From assembly GCA_964601895.1 (NCBI GenBank), contig CAZROT010000003.1, positions 252,957-316,956 of the forward strand: DNA of 64,000 bases. The letters are read 5' to 3'. The position numbers and the translations under genes are program-made. Shown here piece by piece: positions 8,493 to 18,433 of this stretch (position 1 is the stretch's first letter; the number at the start of each line of letters is the position of its first letter). Under the pieces are notes generated by a model. The model did no database searches. It was given only the letters and a program-made list of their open reading frames with translations, and had not been told where the DNA came from. Source of the DNA: CAZROT01 sp964601895. Its GTDB lineage: Bacteria; Pseudomonadota; Gammaproteobacteria; Enterobacterales; Enterobacteriaceae.

Positions 8493-11060
8493 CTATTCGC
8501 TGTCGGCAATAGCTCCCTGATCATCGATTTCTTCCGGATCAACAATGCGCTGCAATCCCACAACATGCTCATTTTCAGCAGTACGAATCAAGGTCACTCC
8601 CTGGGTGTTACGGCCGATGATAGACACTTCAGCAACACGGGTACGTACCAGTTTCCCGGTATCGGTTATCATCATAATCTGATCAGTCGCTGCAACCTGT
8701 ACCGCACCCACCACTTTACCATTGCGTTCACTGACTTTAATGGAAATAACACCCTGAGTGGCACGGGATTTAGCGGGATATTCGGCTACCGCTGTACGTT
8801 TACCATAGCCATTCTCAGTTATCGTCAGAATCTCTCCATCATTACGAGGAATAATGAGCGACACCACTCTGTCATCACCATGGAGGTTGATTCCACGCAC
8901 TCCCATGGCAGTACGACCCATAGAGCGCACCTGCATTTCCGGGAAACGCACAACCTTCCCCTGAGTGGAAAATAGCATCACTTCATTGTTGCCATCAGTA
9001 ATATCGACACCAATCAGTTCATCACCTTCGTTAAGGTTCACAGCAATAATTCCCGCAGCACGCGGGCGACTGAATTCAATCAACGAGGTTTTCTTCACAG
9101 TACCACTGGCTGTTGCCATAAAAACATGATGCCCGCTGAAATATTCACGTACGGGAAGTATCGCCGTAATACGTTCATTCACTTCAAGCGGTAACAGATT
9201 TACGATTGGACGACCACGTGCATGCCGGCTCGCTTCCGGTAATTGATATACTTTCAGCCAGTAGAGACGTCCACGGCTGGAAAAACACAAAATGGTATCA
9301 TGGGTATTGGCAATCAACAGGCAATCGATAAAATCCTGCTCTTTAATGCGTGCTGCAGATTTTCCTTTGCCACCACGACGCTGAGCTTCATAGTCAGTAA
9401 CAGGCTGATATTTCACGTACCCATGATGTGACAGGGTGACCACAACATCTTCCTGATTGATTAAATCTTCAATATGAATATCTGCAGCATGTGCCGTTAT
9501 CTCAGTACGACGCCTGTCGCTGTACTGCTCTTTAATGGCCTGTAATTCTTCCCGGATAATGCACATCAGGCGTTCTGGATTCTGCAAAATAAAAATTAGT
9601 TCACCGATAAAAGCCAGCAGTGTCTTATATTCATCCAGTAATTTTTCATGCTCAAGATTGGTCAGTTTCTGCAAACGCAGATCGAGCACAGCCTGCGCCT
9701 GCAGCTCGGTGAAATAATACTGGTCTTCACGAATACCAAATTCAGCACTCAACCATTCAGGCCGTGTAGAATCATTATCCACAGCGGCGAGCATAGCAGC
9801 AACATTACCCAGCGACCATGCTCTGACAAGCAGCGCACTTTTCGCGTCTGCCGGCGATGCTGCCTGACGAATGAGCTCAATAATGGGATCAATATTTGCT
9901 AAAGCGATGGCCAGTGCTTCGAGAACATGAGTACGTTCACGCGCTTTACGTAATTCAAAAATGGTGCGCCGGGTGACGACTTCTCTACGGTGAGAAACAA
10001 AAGCACTAAAAATATCTTTTAAATTTAAAAGCTTAGGCTTTCCCTGATGCAAAGCAACCATATTGATGCCAAAAGAAACCTGTAACTGTGTCAACGAATA
10101 CAGATTATTCAGCACCACCTCACCGGCAGCATCACGCTTTATTTCAATCACAATGCGCATACCGTCTTTATCCGACTCATCACGCAATGTACTGATGCCT
10201 TCTACCCTTTTTTCTTTAACCAGCTCAGCAATTTTTTCAATCAAACGCGCTTTATTGACCTGATAAGGAATCTCATGAATGACGATGCTCTCACGACCTG
10301 ATTTCTTATCGACCTCTACTTCTGCGCGCGCACGGATATAAATTTTACCCCGGCCTGTTCGGTAGGCGTCGAGAATGCCACTGCAACCATTAATAATAGC
10401 TGCAGTCGGAAAATCCGGCCCGGGGAGGTGTTTCATCAATTCTTCGATACTGATGTTCGCATCATCAATGTAAGCCAGACAGGCATCAATCACTTCTGAC
10501 AGATTATGCGGTGGGATATTGGTTGCCATACCCACGGCAATACCGGAAGAACCATTGACCAGAAGATTAGGTATGCGGGTTGGCATCACAGCCGGGATTA
10601 GTTCTGTGCCATCGTAATTAGGCAGTAAATCTACGGTTTCTTTTTCGAGATCGGTCAGTAGCTCGTGGGCTATCCTGGACATACGGATCTCGGTATAACG
10701 CATGGCTGCGGCCGCATCGCCATCCACAGAGCCAAAGTTTCCCTGCCCATCAATTAGCATATAGCGTAATGAAAAGGGCTGAGCCATACGTACGATGGTA
10801 TCGTAAACCGCACTGTCACCATGTGGGTGATACTTACCAATCACATCCCCAACGATACGCGCTGATTTTTTGTATGCCTTATTCCAGTCATTACCCAGCA
10901 CACTCATCGCAAACAACACACGTCTGTGTACCGGTTTCAATCCATCGCGCACATCCGGTAATGCACGCCCGACAATAACGGACATGGCATAATCCAGATA
11001 AGAACTTTTCAGCTCTTCTTCGATATTAACCGGTGTTATCTCTCTGGCAATGTCACTCAT
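8493..11060 (-). CDS. gyrA: DNA gyrase subunit A
   Basis: Breakage-reunion subunit of gyrase. The 855-aa protein has catalytic Y122 (AMRYTE) and the GyrA box QRRGGKG at the start of the C-terminal wrapping domain. The quinolone-determining residues are unmutated: S83 and D87 in HPHGDSAVYD. The acidic C-terminal tail is about 20 residues shorter than in E. coli (875 aa) and ends DDQGAIADSE. A single gene lies between yfbR and ubiG, as in E. coli. Confidence 0.98.
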   Translation of the reverse strand: MSDIAREITPVNIEEELKSSYLDYAMSVIVGRALPDVRDGLKPVHRRVLFAMSVLGNDWNKAYKKSARIVGDVIGKYHPHGDSAVYDTIVRMAQPFSLRYMLIDGQGNFGSVDGDAAAAMRYTEIRMSRIAHELLTDLEKETVDLLPNYDGTELIPAVMPTRIPNLLVNGSSGIAVGMATNIPPHNLSEVIDACLAYIDDANISIEELMKHLPGPDFPTAAIINGCSGILDAYRTGRGKIYIRARAEVEVDKKSGRESIVIHEIPYQVNKARLIEKIAELVKEKRVEGISTLRDESDKDGMRIVIEIKRDAAGEVVLNNLYSLTQLQVSFGINMVALHQGKPKLLNLKDIFSAFVSHRREVVTRRTIFELRKARERTHVLEALAIALANIDPIIELIRQAASPADAKSALLVRAWSLGNVAAMLAAVDNDSTRPEWLSAEFGIREDQYYFTELQAQAVLDLRLQKLTNLEHEKLLDEYKTLLAFIGELIFILQNPERLMCIIREELQAIKEQYSDRRRTEITAHAADIHIEDLINQEDVVVTLSHHGYVKYQPVTDYEAQRRGGKGKSAARIKEQDFIDCLLIANTHDTILCFSSRGRLYWLKVYQLPEASRHARGRPIVNLLPLEVNERITAILPVREYFSGHHVFMATASGTVKKTSLIEFSRPRAAGIIAVNLNEGDELIGVDITDGNNEVMLFSTQGKVVRFPEMQVRSMGRTAMGVRGINLHGDDRVVSLIIPRNDGEILTITENGYGKRTAVAEYPAKSRATQGVISIKVSERNGKVVGAVQVAATDQIMMITDTGKLVRTRVAEVSIIGRNTQGVTLIRTAENEHVVGLQRIVDPEEIDDQGAIADSE

Positions 11061-11364
11061 GGTGCCAATGTCCTTCTACATGCGGATTCCAAAAGGTGCA
11101 AAACTGTATCACAACTCACGAATTTTAGGGAAATTCTGTAGCAAATTTTATCTTACAGGAATATCCCTCACCCATACGGCCCAACCAGCATAAGGCGGCA
11201 CAGACAGGACAAATTGCCTGTAAATACCGCCTGTAAACTATTCAGGAAATATCTGCATGCAGAAATAACAGTATGGTTAAGTGCATATCGGGTAGCATTA
11301 TAAAATATATTAAACTGTCATTAATTGAAAATTATGTATAATTCCTGAATATTCAAACTCATAA
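11061..11364. other. gyrA-ubiG divergent intergenic region
   Basis: About 300 bp that must hold the gyrA promoter (leftward) and the ubiG promoter (rightward). No RNA gene or operator could be recognised with confidence. Confidence 0.5.
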
Positions 11365-12111
11365 ATGTTGCCGCCCATGGATACAGAAAAAATCACTACC
11401 GCAGCAAACGTTGATCAACAGGAAATTGCCAGATTCAGCGCCATCGCTTCACACTGGTGGGATATGGAAGGAGACTTCAAACCACTTCATCGTATTAATC
11501 CATTGCGCCTTGGCTATATTCTGCAGCGAGCGGACGGTATTTTTGGCAAAAGTATTCTGGATGTCGGTTGTGGCGGTGGCATCCTGGCCGAAAGTATGGC
11601 ACGCGAAGGGGCCTGTGTAACTGGTCTTGATATGGCAGCCGAGCCGCTGGAAGTCGCGCGGCTGCACGCGCTTGAGGAAAACATTGCCCTGAATTACATA
11701 CAGGAAACCGTGGAATCCCATGCCGATACTCATGCACAACAATACGATCTGGTCACCTGTATGGAGATGCTGGAACACGTACCGGATCCCGCTTCTGTTA
11801 TTCATGCCTGTGCCCGGCTGGTGAAACCCGGCGGCCACGCTTTTTTTTCCACTATCAATCGCAATGCTAAATCCTGGTTAATGGCTATCATAGCCGCAGA
11901 ATATGTGCTGAAAATGGTGCCTGAGGGCACGCATAATATCAAAAAATTTATCCGGCCTTCAGAACTATTAAACTGGGTAGACCAGACCTGTCTGCAGGAG
12001 CGTCACATTATCGGTCTGCACTATTCTCCATTAACGGATAGTTTCAGACTGGGCCGTGGTGTAGATGTGAATTATATCGTTCATACTCAATATCCACATG
12101 ACAGCGCATAA
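11365..12111 (+). CDS. ubiG: Ubiquinone biosynthesis O-methyltransferase UbiG
   Basis: SAM-dependent methyltransferase performing both O-methylations in ubiquinone synthesis. Motif I is ILDVGCGGGILAE and a post-I motif TGLDMA follows. The conserved NVDQQEIARF start region and GVDVNYIVHT end match E. coli UbiG. The first ATG gives 248 aa. A second ATG at 11377 (MDTEK) gives 244 aa, closer to the E. coli 240; neither has a clear ribosome site, so the start is uncertain by four codons. Confidence 0.95.
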   Translation: MLPPMDTEKITTAANVDQQEIARFSAIASHWWDMEGDFKPLHRINPLRLGYILQRADGIFGKSILDVGCGGGILAESMAREGACVTGLDMAAEPLEVARLHALEENIALNYIQETVESHADTHAQQYDLVTCMEMLEHVPDPASVIHACARLVKPGGHAFFSTINRNAKSWLMAIIAAEYVLKMVPEGTHNIKKFIRPSELLNWVDQTCLQERHIIGLHYSPLTDSFRLGRGVDVNYIVHTQYPHDSA

Positions 12112-12230
12112 ATCACCCGATAATTGTTATTACAGAATTTTTCATAAAAAATTTATCTCTGATAGTTATGCTCGCGCCATCCCGGTCATGGCGCAACCCT
12201 GACAGTAAATCATCCCGTTTCATCCCCAAT

Positions 12231-12272
12231 TTATCCCCATAACACTACAGACTTATCCACCTGTTATCCACT
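12231..12272 (+). promoter_or_regulatory. Cluster of DnaA-box-like sites upstream of nrdA
   Basis: Three 9-mers close to the DnaA consensus TTATNCACA: TTATCCCCA at 12231, TTATCCACC at 12253 and TTATCCACT at 12264, all in the same orientation. DnaA is known to bind the E. coli nrdAB promoter. None is a perfect consensus, so the call rests on clustering and position. Confidence 0.55.
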
Positions 12273-12289
12273 TGCCAGTGACCGATTTT

Positions 12290-12336
12290 ACCATTATCTT
12301 GTTGCAATGCCATTACTTTGACACTATATATAGTAA
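12290..12336 (+). promoter_or_regulatory. Paired NrdR-box-like operator
   Basis: Two 16-bp sites, ACCATTATCTTGTTGC at 12290-12305 and ACACTATATATAGTAA at 12321-12336. Their starts are 31 bp apart, three helical turns, as is typical for tandem NrdR boxes. The second fits the ACACWATATATWGTGT pattern well at its core; the first is more degenerate. NrdR represses ribonucleotide reductase genes. The nrdR gene itself is not in the window. Confidence 0.6.
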
Positions 12337-12432
12337 TTACAGCACAACTCATCGTCTCAAATAATTCCTGGCTGCAGATTCATTTTCAGGGAACGTCCAG
12401 TCTGCATACTTCACTCTTTAAGGTTAAAAATC

Positions 12433-14718
12433 ATGAATCAAAGCCTGCTTGTTACTAAGCGCGATGGGCGCAGGGAATCTATTGACCTCGATAAAATCCA
12501 CAGAGTCATTAACTGGGCTGCAGAAGGTTTACAAAATGTTTCGGTCTCTCAGGTAGAACTGCGCTCTCATATTCAGTTTTATGACGATATAAAAACGGCG
12601 GATATTCATGAAACCATTATCAAAGCAGCAGCAGATTTGATCTCTCATGAAACACCAGATTACCAGTATCTGGCCGCACGTCTGGTGGTCTTTCATCTGC
12701 GTAAAAAAGCTTACGGCCAGTTCGAGCCCCCTGCACTCTTTGACCATGTGACGCGCATGGTCGCTATGGGAAAGTATGATAAACACCTCCTTCAGGACTA
12801 CAGCGAAGAAGAATTCCGCCACATGGATACATTTATTGATCACTGGCGTGACATGCGTTTCTCTTATGCCGCGGTTAAACAGCTGGAAGGAAAATATCTG
12901 GTACAGAATCGTGTTAGTGGTGAAATCTACGAAAGTGCGCAATTTCTGTATATACTGGTTGCAGCCTGCCTGTTCTCGCGCTACCCGCGTGATACGCGTC
13001 TGGATTACGTAAAACGTTTCTATGATGCCATCTCATTATTTAAAATTTCATTACCCACACCGATAATGGCAGGCGTACGTACTCCCACCCGCCAGTTCAG
13101 TTCCTGTGTACTGATTGAATGTGATGACAGTCTGGATTCAATCAATGCGACCGCCAGTGCCATTGTCAAATATGTTTCTCAACGCGCTGGCATCGGCATC
13201 AATGCAGGCCGTATCCGTGCCATGGGCAGCCCCATCCGCCAGGGTGAAGCCTTTCATACCGGTTGCATCCCGTTTTATAAACACTTCCAGACTGCAGTCA
13301 AATCCTGCTCTCAGGGAGGAGTACGCGGTGGTGCGGCAACGCTTTTCTACCCACTCTGGCATCTGGAAGTAGAAAGCCTGCTGGTACTGAAAAATAATCG
13401 CGGTATTGATGATAATCGTGTACGGCATATGGATTACGGGGTTCAACTCAATAAGCTGATGTATCAACGCCTGATTAAAAGCGAAGACATTACCCTGTTC
13501 AGCCCATCAGATGTCCCCGGCCTGTATGACGCTTTTTTTATTGATCAGGATGAATTTGAACGCCTGTATCTGCAGTACGAGCAGACCAGCAGCATCCGCC
13601 AGCGAAAAGTCAAGGCTGTAGAGCTATTCTCGATGATGCTGCAGGAACGCGCTTCCACCGGGCGCATCTACATCCAGAATGTCGATCATTGCAATACGCA
13701 CAGCCCCTTTAATCCGCGCATAGCACCCGTACGCCAGTCTAATTTGTGTATGGAAATTGCACTGCCTACCCGACCACTAAACAACATCAATGATGAAACA
13801 GGTGAAATTGCTCTTTGTACCCTGTCAGCATTTAATCTGGGTGCACTCGACAGTCTGAACGAACTGGAAGAACTGGCGACACTGGCCGTACGCGCACTGG
13901 ATGCACTGCTGGATTATCAGAATTACCCCATTGCTGGTGCCAGACGCGGCGCATTACATCGCCGTTCTCTGGGCATAGGCGTGATTAATTTTGCCTATTA
14001 CCTGGCGAAAAACGGCGTACGCTATTCTGATGGCAGCGCAAACAACCTGACACATAAAACCTTTGAAGCGATGCAATATTATCTGTTGAAAGCATCAAAT
14101 CATCTGGCACGCGAACGGGGCCGCTGTGAATGGTTCAGCCAGACAAATTATGCCGAAGGCATACTACCTATAGACACGTATAAAAGAGATCTCGATCTCA
14201 TCTGTGATGAGCCACTGCAGTACGACTGGGAAACACTGCGCAATGATATTCTCGCATACGGATTGCGCAATTCCACACTTTCTGCGCTGATGCCTTCAGA
14301 AACCTCTTCGCAGATTTCTAATGCCACCAATGGCATAGAGCCCCCGCGTGGCTATGTCAGCATTAAAGCCTCAAAAGATGGCATTCTGCGTCAGGTAGTG
14401 CCTGAGTATGAACGTTTACAGCAAGCCTACGAACTGCTATGGGAAATGCCAGGCAATGAAGGTTACCTGCAGCTGGTTGGCCTGATGCAAAAATTTGTTG
14501 ATCAATCAATTTCAGCTAATACCCGCTATGATCCAGCACGCTTTCCCGCTGGCAAGGTGCCGATGAAACAGTTGCTGAAAGATCTGTTAACTGCCTGGAA
14601 ACTGGGTATAAAAACCCTTTATTATCACAATACGCGTGATGGCGCTGATGATATTCAGGAAGAAATCAACACCGCTCATGAAACGGACGATTGTGCAAGC
14701 GGAGCATGCAAGCTGTAA
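12433..14718 (+). CDS. nrdA: Ribonucleotide reductase class Ia alpha subunit
   Basis: Reduces ribonucleoside diphosphates to deoxy forms, working with NrdB. The 761 aa are identical in length to E. coli. An N-terminal ATP-cone occupies about residues 5-95. Active-site cysteines are C225 (QFSSCVLIE), the radical-site Cys in QSNLCMEIALPT, and the partner Cys in ALCTLSAFNLG. The C-terminal shuttle pair is C754 and C759 (DDCASGACKL). The radical-transfer tyrosines appear in LYYHNTRDG. Confidence 0.98.
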   Translation: MNQSLLVTKRDGRRESIDLDKIHRVINWAAEGLQNVSVSQVELRSHIQFYDDIKTADIHETIIKAAADLISHETPDYQYLAARLVVFHLRKKAYGQFEPPALFDHVTRMVAMGKYDKHLLQDYSEEEFRHMDTFIDHWRDMRFSYAAVKQLEGKYLVQNRVSGEIYESAQFLYILVAACLFSRYPRDTRLDYVKRFYDAISLFKISLPTPIMAGVRTPTRQFSSCVLIECDDSLDSINATASAIVKYVSQRAGIGINAGRIRAMGSPIRQGEAFHTGCIPFYKHFQTAVKSCSQGGVRGGAATLFYPLWHLEVESLLVLKNNRGIDDNRVRHMDYGVQLNKLMYQRLIKSEDITLFSPSDVPGLYDAFFIDQDEFERLYLQYEQTSSIRQRKVKAVELFSMMLQERASTGRIYIQNVDHCNTHSPFNPRIAPVRQSNLCMEIALPTRPLNNINDETGEIALCTLSAFNLGALDSLNELEELATLAVRALDALLDYQNYPIAGARRGALHRRSLGIGVINFAYYLAKNGVRYSDGSANNLTHKTFEAMQYYLLKASNHLARERGRCEWFSQTNYAEGILPIDTYKRDLDLICDEPLQYDWETLRNDILAYGLRNSTLSALMPSETSSQISNATNGIEPPRGYVSIKASKDGILRQVVPEYERLQQAYELLWEMPGNEGYLQLVGLMQKFVDQSISANTRYDPARFPAGKVPMKQLLKDLLTAWKLGIKTLYYHNTRDGADDIQEEINTAHETDDCASGACKL

Positions 14719-14739
14719 CAACAGCTTCTGCTCTCTGCC

Positions 14740-14770
14740 TGTTGAGTGATAATTTTTATCACCGACAACA
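14740..14770 (+). other. Hairpin between nrdA and nrdB
   Basis: Inverted repeat with inner stem GTGATAA/TTATCAC and outer stem TGTTG/CAACA around a short T-rich loop. It has no T-tract after it, so it is more likely an mRNA processing or stabilising element than a full terminator. Confidence 0.45.
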
Positions 14771-14806
14771 TCAGGAAGACCAATTTAAAATTTAGTCGAG
14801 GAAATC

Positions 14807-15937
14807 ATGGCTTACAGTACTTTTTCACAAAATAAAAATGACCCCTTACTTGAACCCATGTTTTTTGGTCAGCCTGTTAACGTCGCCCGTTTTGATCAAC
14901 AGAAACACAGCATTTTCGAAAAACTGATCGAAAAACAGCTTTCTTTTTTCTGGCGCCCGGAAGAAATTGATGTTGCGCGTGATCGCATTGATTATGCTGC
15001 CCTGCCTGCGCATGAAAAGCACATTTTTATCAGCAACCTGAAATACCAGACGCTTTTGGATTCCATCCAGGGTCGCAGCCCCAATGTCGCGCTGCTGCCA
15101 CTCATCTCCATCCCCGAACTGGAAACATGGGTGGAAACCTGGTCATTCTCTGAAACCATTCATTCCCGCTCCTATACGCACATTATTCGTAATATCGTCA
15201 ATGATCCTTCAATCGTCTTTGACGATATCGTCACTAATGAAGAGATTCTCAAACGGGCAAAAGATATTTCTGCTTACTATGATTCTCTCATTGAAATGAC
15301 CGGATATTACCACCTGCTGGGCGAAGGCTGTCATCAGATAAATGGCAGGACTCTCGAGGTGAATCTGCGTGCCCTGAAAAAGCAGCTGTATCTCTGTCTG
15401 ATGAGCGTCAATGCACTGGAAGCCATTCGTTTTTATGTCAGTTTTGCCTGCTCATTTGCGTTCGCCGAACGTGAATTGATGGAAGGTAATGCCAAGATAA
15501 TCAAGCTGATTGCGCGTGATGAGGCACTGCATCTGACCGGAACCCAGCATATGCTGAACCTGATGTCTGCAGGCATGGACGACCCTGAAATGGCAGAGAT
15601 AGCCATTGAATGTCGCGATACCTGTTATGAGCTTTTCGTCATGGCCGCGCAGCAGGAAAAAGAATGGGCTGACTATTTGTTTCGTGATGGCTCAATGATT
15701 GGGTTAAATAAGGATATCCTCTGTCAGTATGTAGAATATATTACCAATATCCGCATGCAGGCCGTCGGCCTCCCTCTGCCTTTTAAAACCCGCTCCAACC
15801 CGATTCCCTGGATAAATGCCTGGCTTTTGTCTGACAACGTTCAGGTGGCACCGCAGGAAGTAGAAATCAGCTCCTACCTGGTCGGACAGATAGATGCCGA
15901 AGTCAATCCCGATGATTTGCGTGATTTTGAACTCTAG
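14807..15937 (+). CDS. nrdB: Ribonucleotide reductase class Ia beta subunit
   Basis: Diiron-tyrosyl radical subunit. The 376 aa equal the E. coli length. Counting the initial Met, ligands D85, E116 and H119 and the radical tyrosine Y123 (SETIHSRSYTH) are in place. The second ligand set lies in the EAIRFYVSFAC and DEALHLTGTQH segments. A GAGG ribosome site precedes ATG 14807. The ferredoxin gene yfaE, which follows nrdB in E. coli and maintains its cofactor, is absent here. Confidence 0.98.
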   Translation: MAYSTFSQNKNDPLLEPMFFGQPVNVARFDQQKHSIFEKLIEKQLSFFWRPEEIDVARDRIDYAALPAHEKHIFISNLKYQTLLDSIQGRSPNVALLPLISIPELETWVETWSFSETIHSRSYTHIIRNIVNDPSIVFDDIVTNEEILKRAKDISAYYDSLIEMTGYYHLLGEGCHQINGRTLEVNLRALKKQLYLCLMSVNALEAIRFYVSFACSFAFAERELMEGNAKIIKLIARDEALHLTGTQHMLNLMSAGMDDPEMAEIAIECRDTCYELFVMAAQQEKEWADYLFRDGSMIGLNKDILCQYVEYITNIRMQAVGLPLPFKTRSNPIPWINAWLLSDNVQVAPQEVEISSYLVGQIDAEVNPDDLRDFEL

Positions 15938-16022
15938 CCATAGCAAAAATCTGCGGCAGGCTACCAGGTGAGGCAAAAAAAGCACTGCCTGTCAGTAGCG
16001 CGTATCTTCTTTTCTGGCCGGG

Positions 16023-16466
16023 CTAATCAGCCGGCCATTCAACTTCTTCAGACGCTTCTCCGGGATACGGCGGGACTTTATTACTGCTACCTTCGCATAA
16101 TTTACTCATGGCGCTGAGGGTGTGCTGGTTAATTTCTTTAATTGAGGGAATTCTGAATGCTACAACTAAAGAATAAGGTTTAGTCACTACACAAAAGCTT
16201 TGCGGGTCATCAACAGGTGGATGTGCCTGTATACACTCTTTATCTATCGGCTTTGAGCTTAATGATGCATTGGTGTCCTTTTCACAAAGATTCACCAGCG
16301 ATTGCTTTGATCTGACATGTACTGGTGTTATGCGAAAACATTCCACCGGGACGCCTCTTGCTATCAAGCGTTCTGCAAGTTTATTTTGCAAAATTGCACA
16401 GGTATCCTCAGCAAACGCTGATACACTGGTAAAAAATAAGGCACTGAAAAAAAATAATTTTTTCAT
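16023..16466 (-). CDS. Secreted cysteine-containing protein of unknown function
   Basis: The 147-aa protein has a clear signal peptide (MKKLFFFSALFFTSVSAFA, cut before EDTC). The mature part has six cysteines, suggesting disulfides in the periplasm. The segment TCAILQNKLAERLIARGV is faintly reminiscent of small DUF1161-like periplasmic proteins, but I would not assign it. It occupies the spot after nrdB where E. coli has yfaE, and is convergent with nrdB. No function can be given. Confidence 0.7.
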   Translation of the reverse strand: MKKLFFFSALFFTSVSAFAEDTCAILQNKLAERLIARGVPVECFRITPVHVRSKQSLVNLCEKDTNASLSSKPIDKECIQAHPPVDDPQSFCVVTKPYSLVVAFRIPSIKEINQHTLSAMSKLCEGSSNKVPPYPGEASEEVEWPAD

Positions 16467-16795
16467 CGTTCTGTCCCGGCAGTAAATTCAACGTCATCGC
16501 GTAATATCGGTATATACTTTCAGTATAGAACACCATTGCACCAGACAGGCTATAGATTCTGTCGCAGCAGGAAAGCCCTGTTTAACCACCGCTCAGTGTG
16601 ACACTCACAACATAAAACGCTCATCAATAATCACTCCCCGGCCTGCCATAAAACAGGCAACTACGCGCGCATGCCAGCGCCAGCGTGGCTTTATAGCAGA
16701 TGGCCTTAATTTTAGTGAACGCTCTGTGATAGCGCTTTTTTCGCGCTTTGTTTAAGGTTTGTCCGCTATATGGGCCACGTTAAGGAATACCGGAT
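16467..16795. other. Intergenic region, no gene seen
   Basis: A 329-bp gap between two divergent unknown genes. It must contain both promoters. No repeat or RNA gene was recognised. Confidence 0.4.
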
Positions 16796-18433
16796 ATGCC
16801 AGTCACAGTAAAATCAGCTGCAGCAACACAACAATCTTTTAGTAACAGAATAAACAGCGATGAGTTAACGGCCAGTACCAGGCAGGGAGTGCTCTCTGAT
16901 ACACTGGACACGCTGACCACGGATAGCTCAGACAGAGAGATAATTAAAAAGCTGCATGGTGCTTTCTGTGGCGATAACGCGCTAAAAAACCTGATGATCC
17001 TGGCAGATATCCGCGATCGGGCAACAGTAGATAAACAACTCACCATCAGTGTACACCTTAATGCTGATGCCATGGAGTTATGTAGTAATCACACGGTCAT
17101 GCACCATTGCCCTGTTTCCAGCACAGCTGCACAGTTCATCCGCGAACGCTGCCTGAATAGCGATGACACACTGAAAGACACCGCTGAGCTGATGACGCAG
17201 ATAAAACAATACCGGGCTGCCATCAGACTACAGCAGGGATGGCGAGAATTTAACGCCCTTATGGAGGAAAAAAGAGCACATTCCCGGGCAAAACAGAAAG
17301 AGATAATAGAACAAATTGAGCCAATCGAAACCCTACAGCAACAATGCGCGCAGAGGGTACAGCTTGCCAGACAGAACGGCTCTCACCAATTACAGGCTCA
17401 GGCTACAGAAGAACTTGATAATACCCGTAATTCAATAGACCACCTGAAATCCCAGCTTGAATTTGCTAAACTTTTCACGACAGAATATCGCGGCCGCAAA
17501 GGAGGCCGTACTTACTATCACGATGCCAGTGATGAGAAAATAAAATACCCCCCTATGTATGCGCCTCACCAGCAAGATAAGCAAAAGTTAACAGGCAGTA
17601 AGAAAAAACTCACGCATAGCAATCGTAATTATGTTGCGCTGGCTCCTAAGGACGATACGTACTTTACAGGAAAAAATTTCCGGCCACTGGCGCGCACATC
17701 TGGCATCATTCTTAATATTGCGGTTACTCCTGATAAAATGATTGCACGTAATGGCGGTCAGGAATTAGCCAGCCTTAAGCACCCTATTGATATCCGTGCT
17801 TTCGAGCCTTCAACCCACTTTCTTAAGTATGCCGATGAAAACAGATGGTATTTCCTAGATATTAAAGATAAAAATACGGTTTATCAAAAAGGGAACAACA
17901 GTGATGATGTCGGCATTGTCAGGATCATCGATACTGAGGATATGGTCACTGAGGATTCATCAGATGAGGTATTCTTTACTGCAAGGGCAACTACAAAAGC
18001 GTTATATCGTGCCTGCTTTATCAAGAATGAAAGCACTGGTAAGATGATGATAAACCCCCGTTTTGAAGAACGCGACCTTGCAGAAAACTCGTGCTTTTTT
18101 AACGCCTGGCAGCAGTATGCTCTCGCCATAGTCATCATGCAAAGTACAACAGCAGACCTAGAGTTGCGGGGTTACCTGGCTGCTCCCCTGGTAGATACCA
18201 TGCGAAAAAAGTATCCTCGCGAGAGACTGTATCCTGGTGCAATGAATAAGAAAAGCGAGCACCTGTTCCAGACATGGATGGATAGTTATATCAAACCGGA
18301 ATTTCACGATGATTATAAAGACTTAATGTCAAATCCTGCGCAGTATGCCTGCCGTGAACGCACTGATGCGCCTTATTTATACGATATGATTCAGTGGGTA
18401 AAACACAATAAACCCATCCTGATGCCAGTGTAA
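16796..18433 (+). CDS. Large unknown protein with coiled-coil, effector candidate
   Basis: A 545-aa soluble protein that I do not recognise. It has no signal peptide or membrane segment. Residues about 130-235 are rich in Gln, Glu, Lys and Arg with heptad-like leucines (EIIEQIEPIETLQQQCAQ), a probable coiled coil. The polar Ser/Thr-rich first 50 residues and the mosaic look suit a type III secreted protein, but that is inference. AAGGA lies 10 bases before the ATG. It sits in an accessory island between nrdB and polA. Confidence 0.75.
   Translation: MPVTVKSAAATQQSFSNRINSDELTASTRQGVLSDTLDTLTTDSSDREIIKKLHGAFCGDNALKNLMILADIRDRATVDKQLTISVHLNADAMELCSNHTVMHHCPVSSTAAQFIRERCLNSDDTLKDTAELMTQIKQYRAAIRLQQGWREFNALMEEKRAHSRAKQKEIIEQIEPIETLQQQCAQRVQLARQNGSHQLQAQATEELDNTRNSIDHLKSQLEFAKLFTTEYRGRKGGRTYYHDASDEKIKYPPMYAPHQQDKQKLTGSKKKLTHSNRNYVALAPKDDTYFTGKNFRPLARTSGIILNIAVTPDKMIARNGGQELASLKHPIDIRAFEPSTHFLKYADENRWYFLDIKDKNTVYQKGNNSDDVGIVRIIDTEDMVTEDSSDEVFFTARATTKALYRACFIKNESTGKMMINPRFEERDLAENSCFFNAWQQYALAIVIMQSTTADLELRGYLAAPLVDTMRKKYPRERLYPGAMNKKSEHLFQTWMDSYIKPEFHDDYKDLMSNPAQYACRERTDAPYLYDMIQWVKHNKPILMPV

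Larger units (their letters stand above)
12112..12432. promoter_or_regulatory. nrdAB promoter region
   Basis: A 321-bp noncoding stretch upstream of nrdA with clustered DnaA-box-like 9-mers followed by a pair of NrdR-box-like sites (separate entries). The order matches the known logic of enterobacterial nrdAB control by DnaA and NrdR. Confidence 0.6.
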
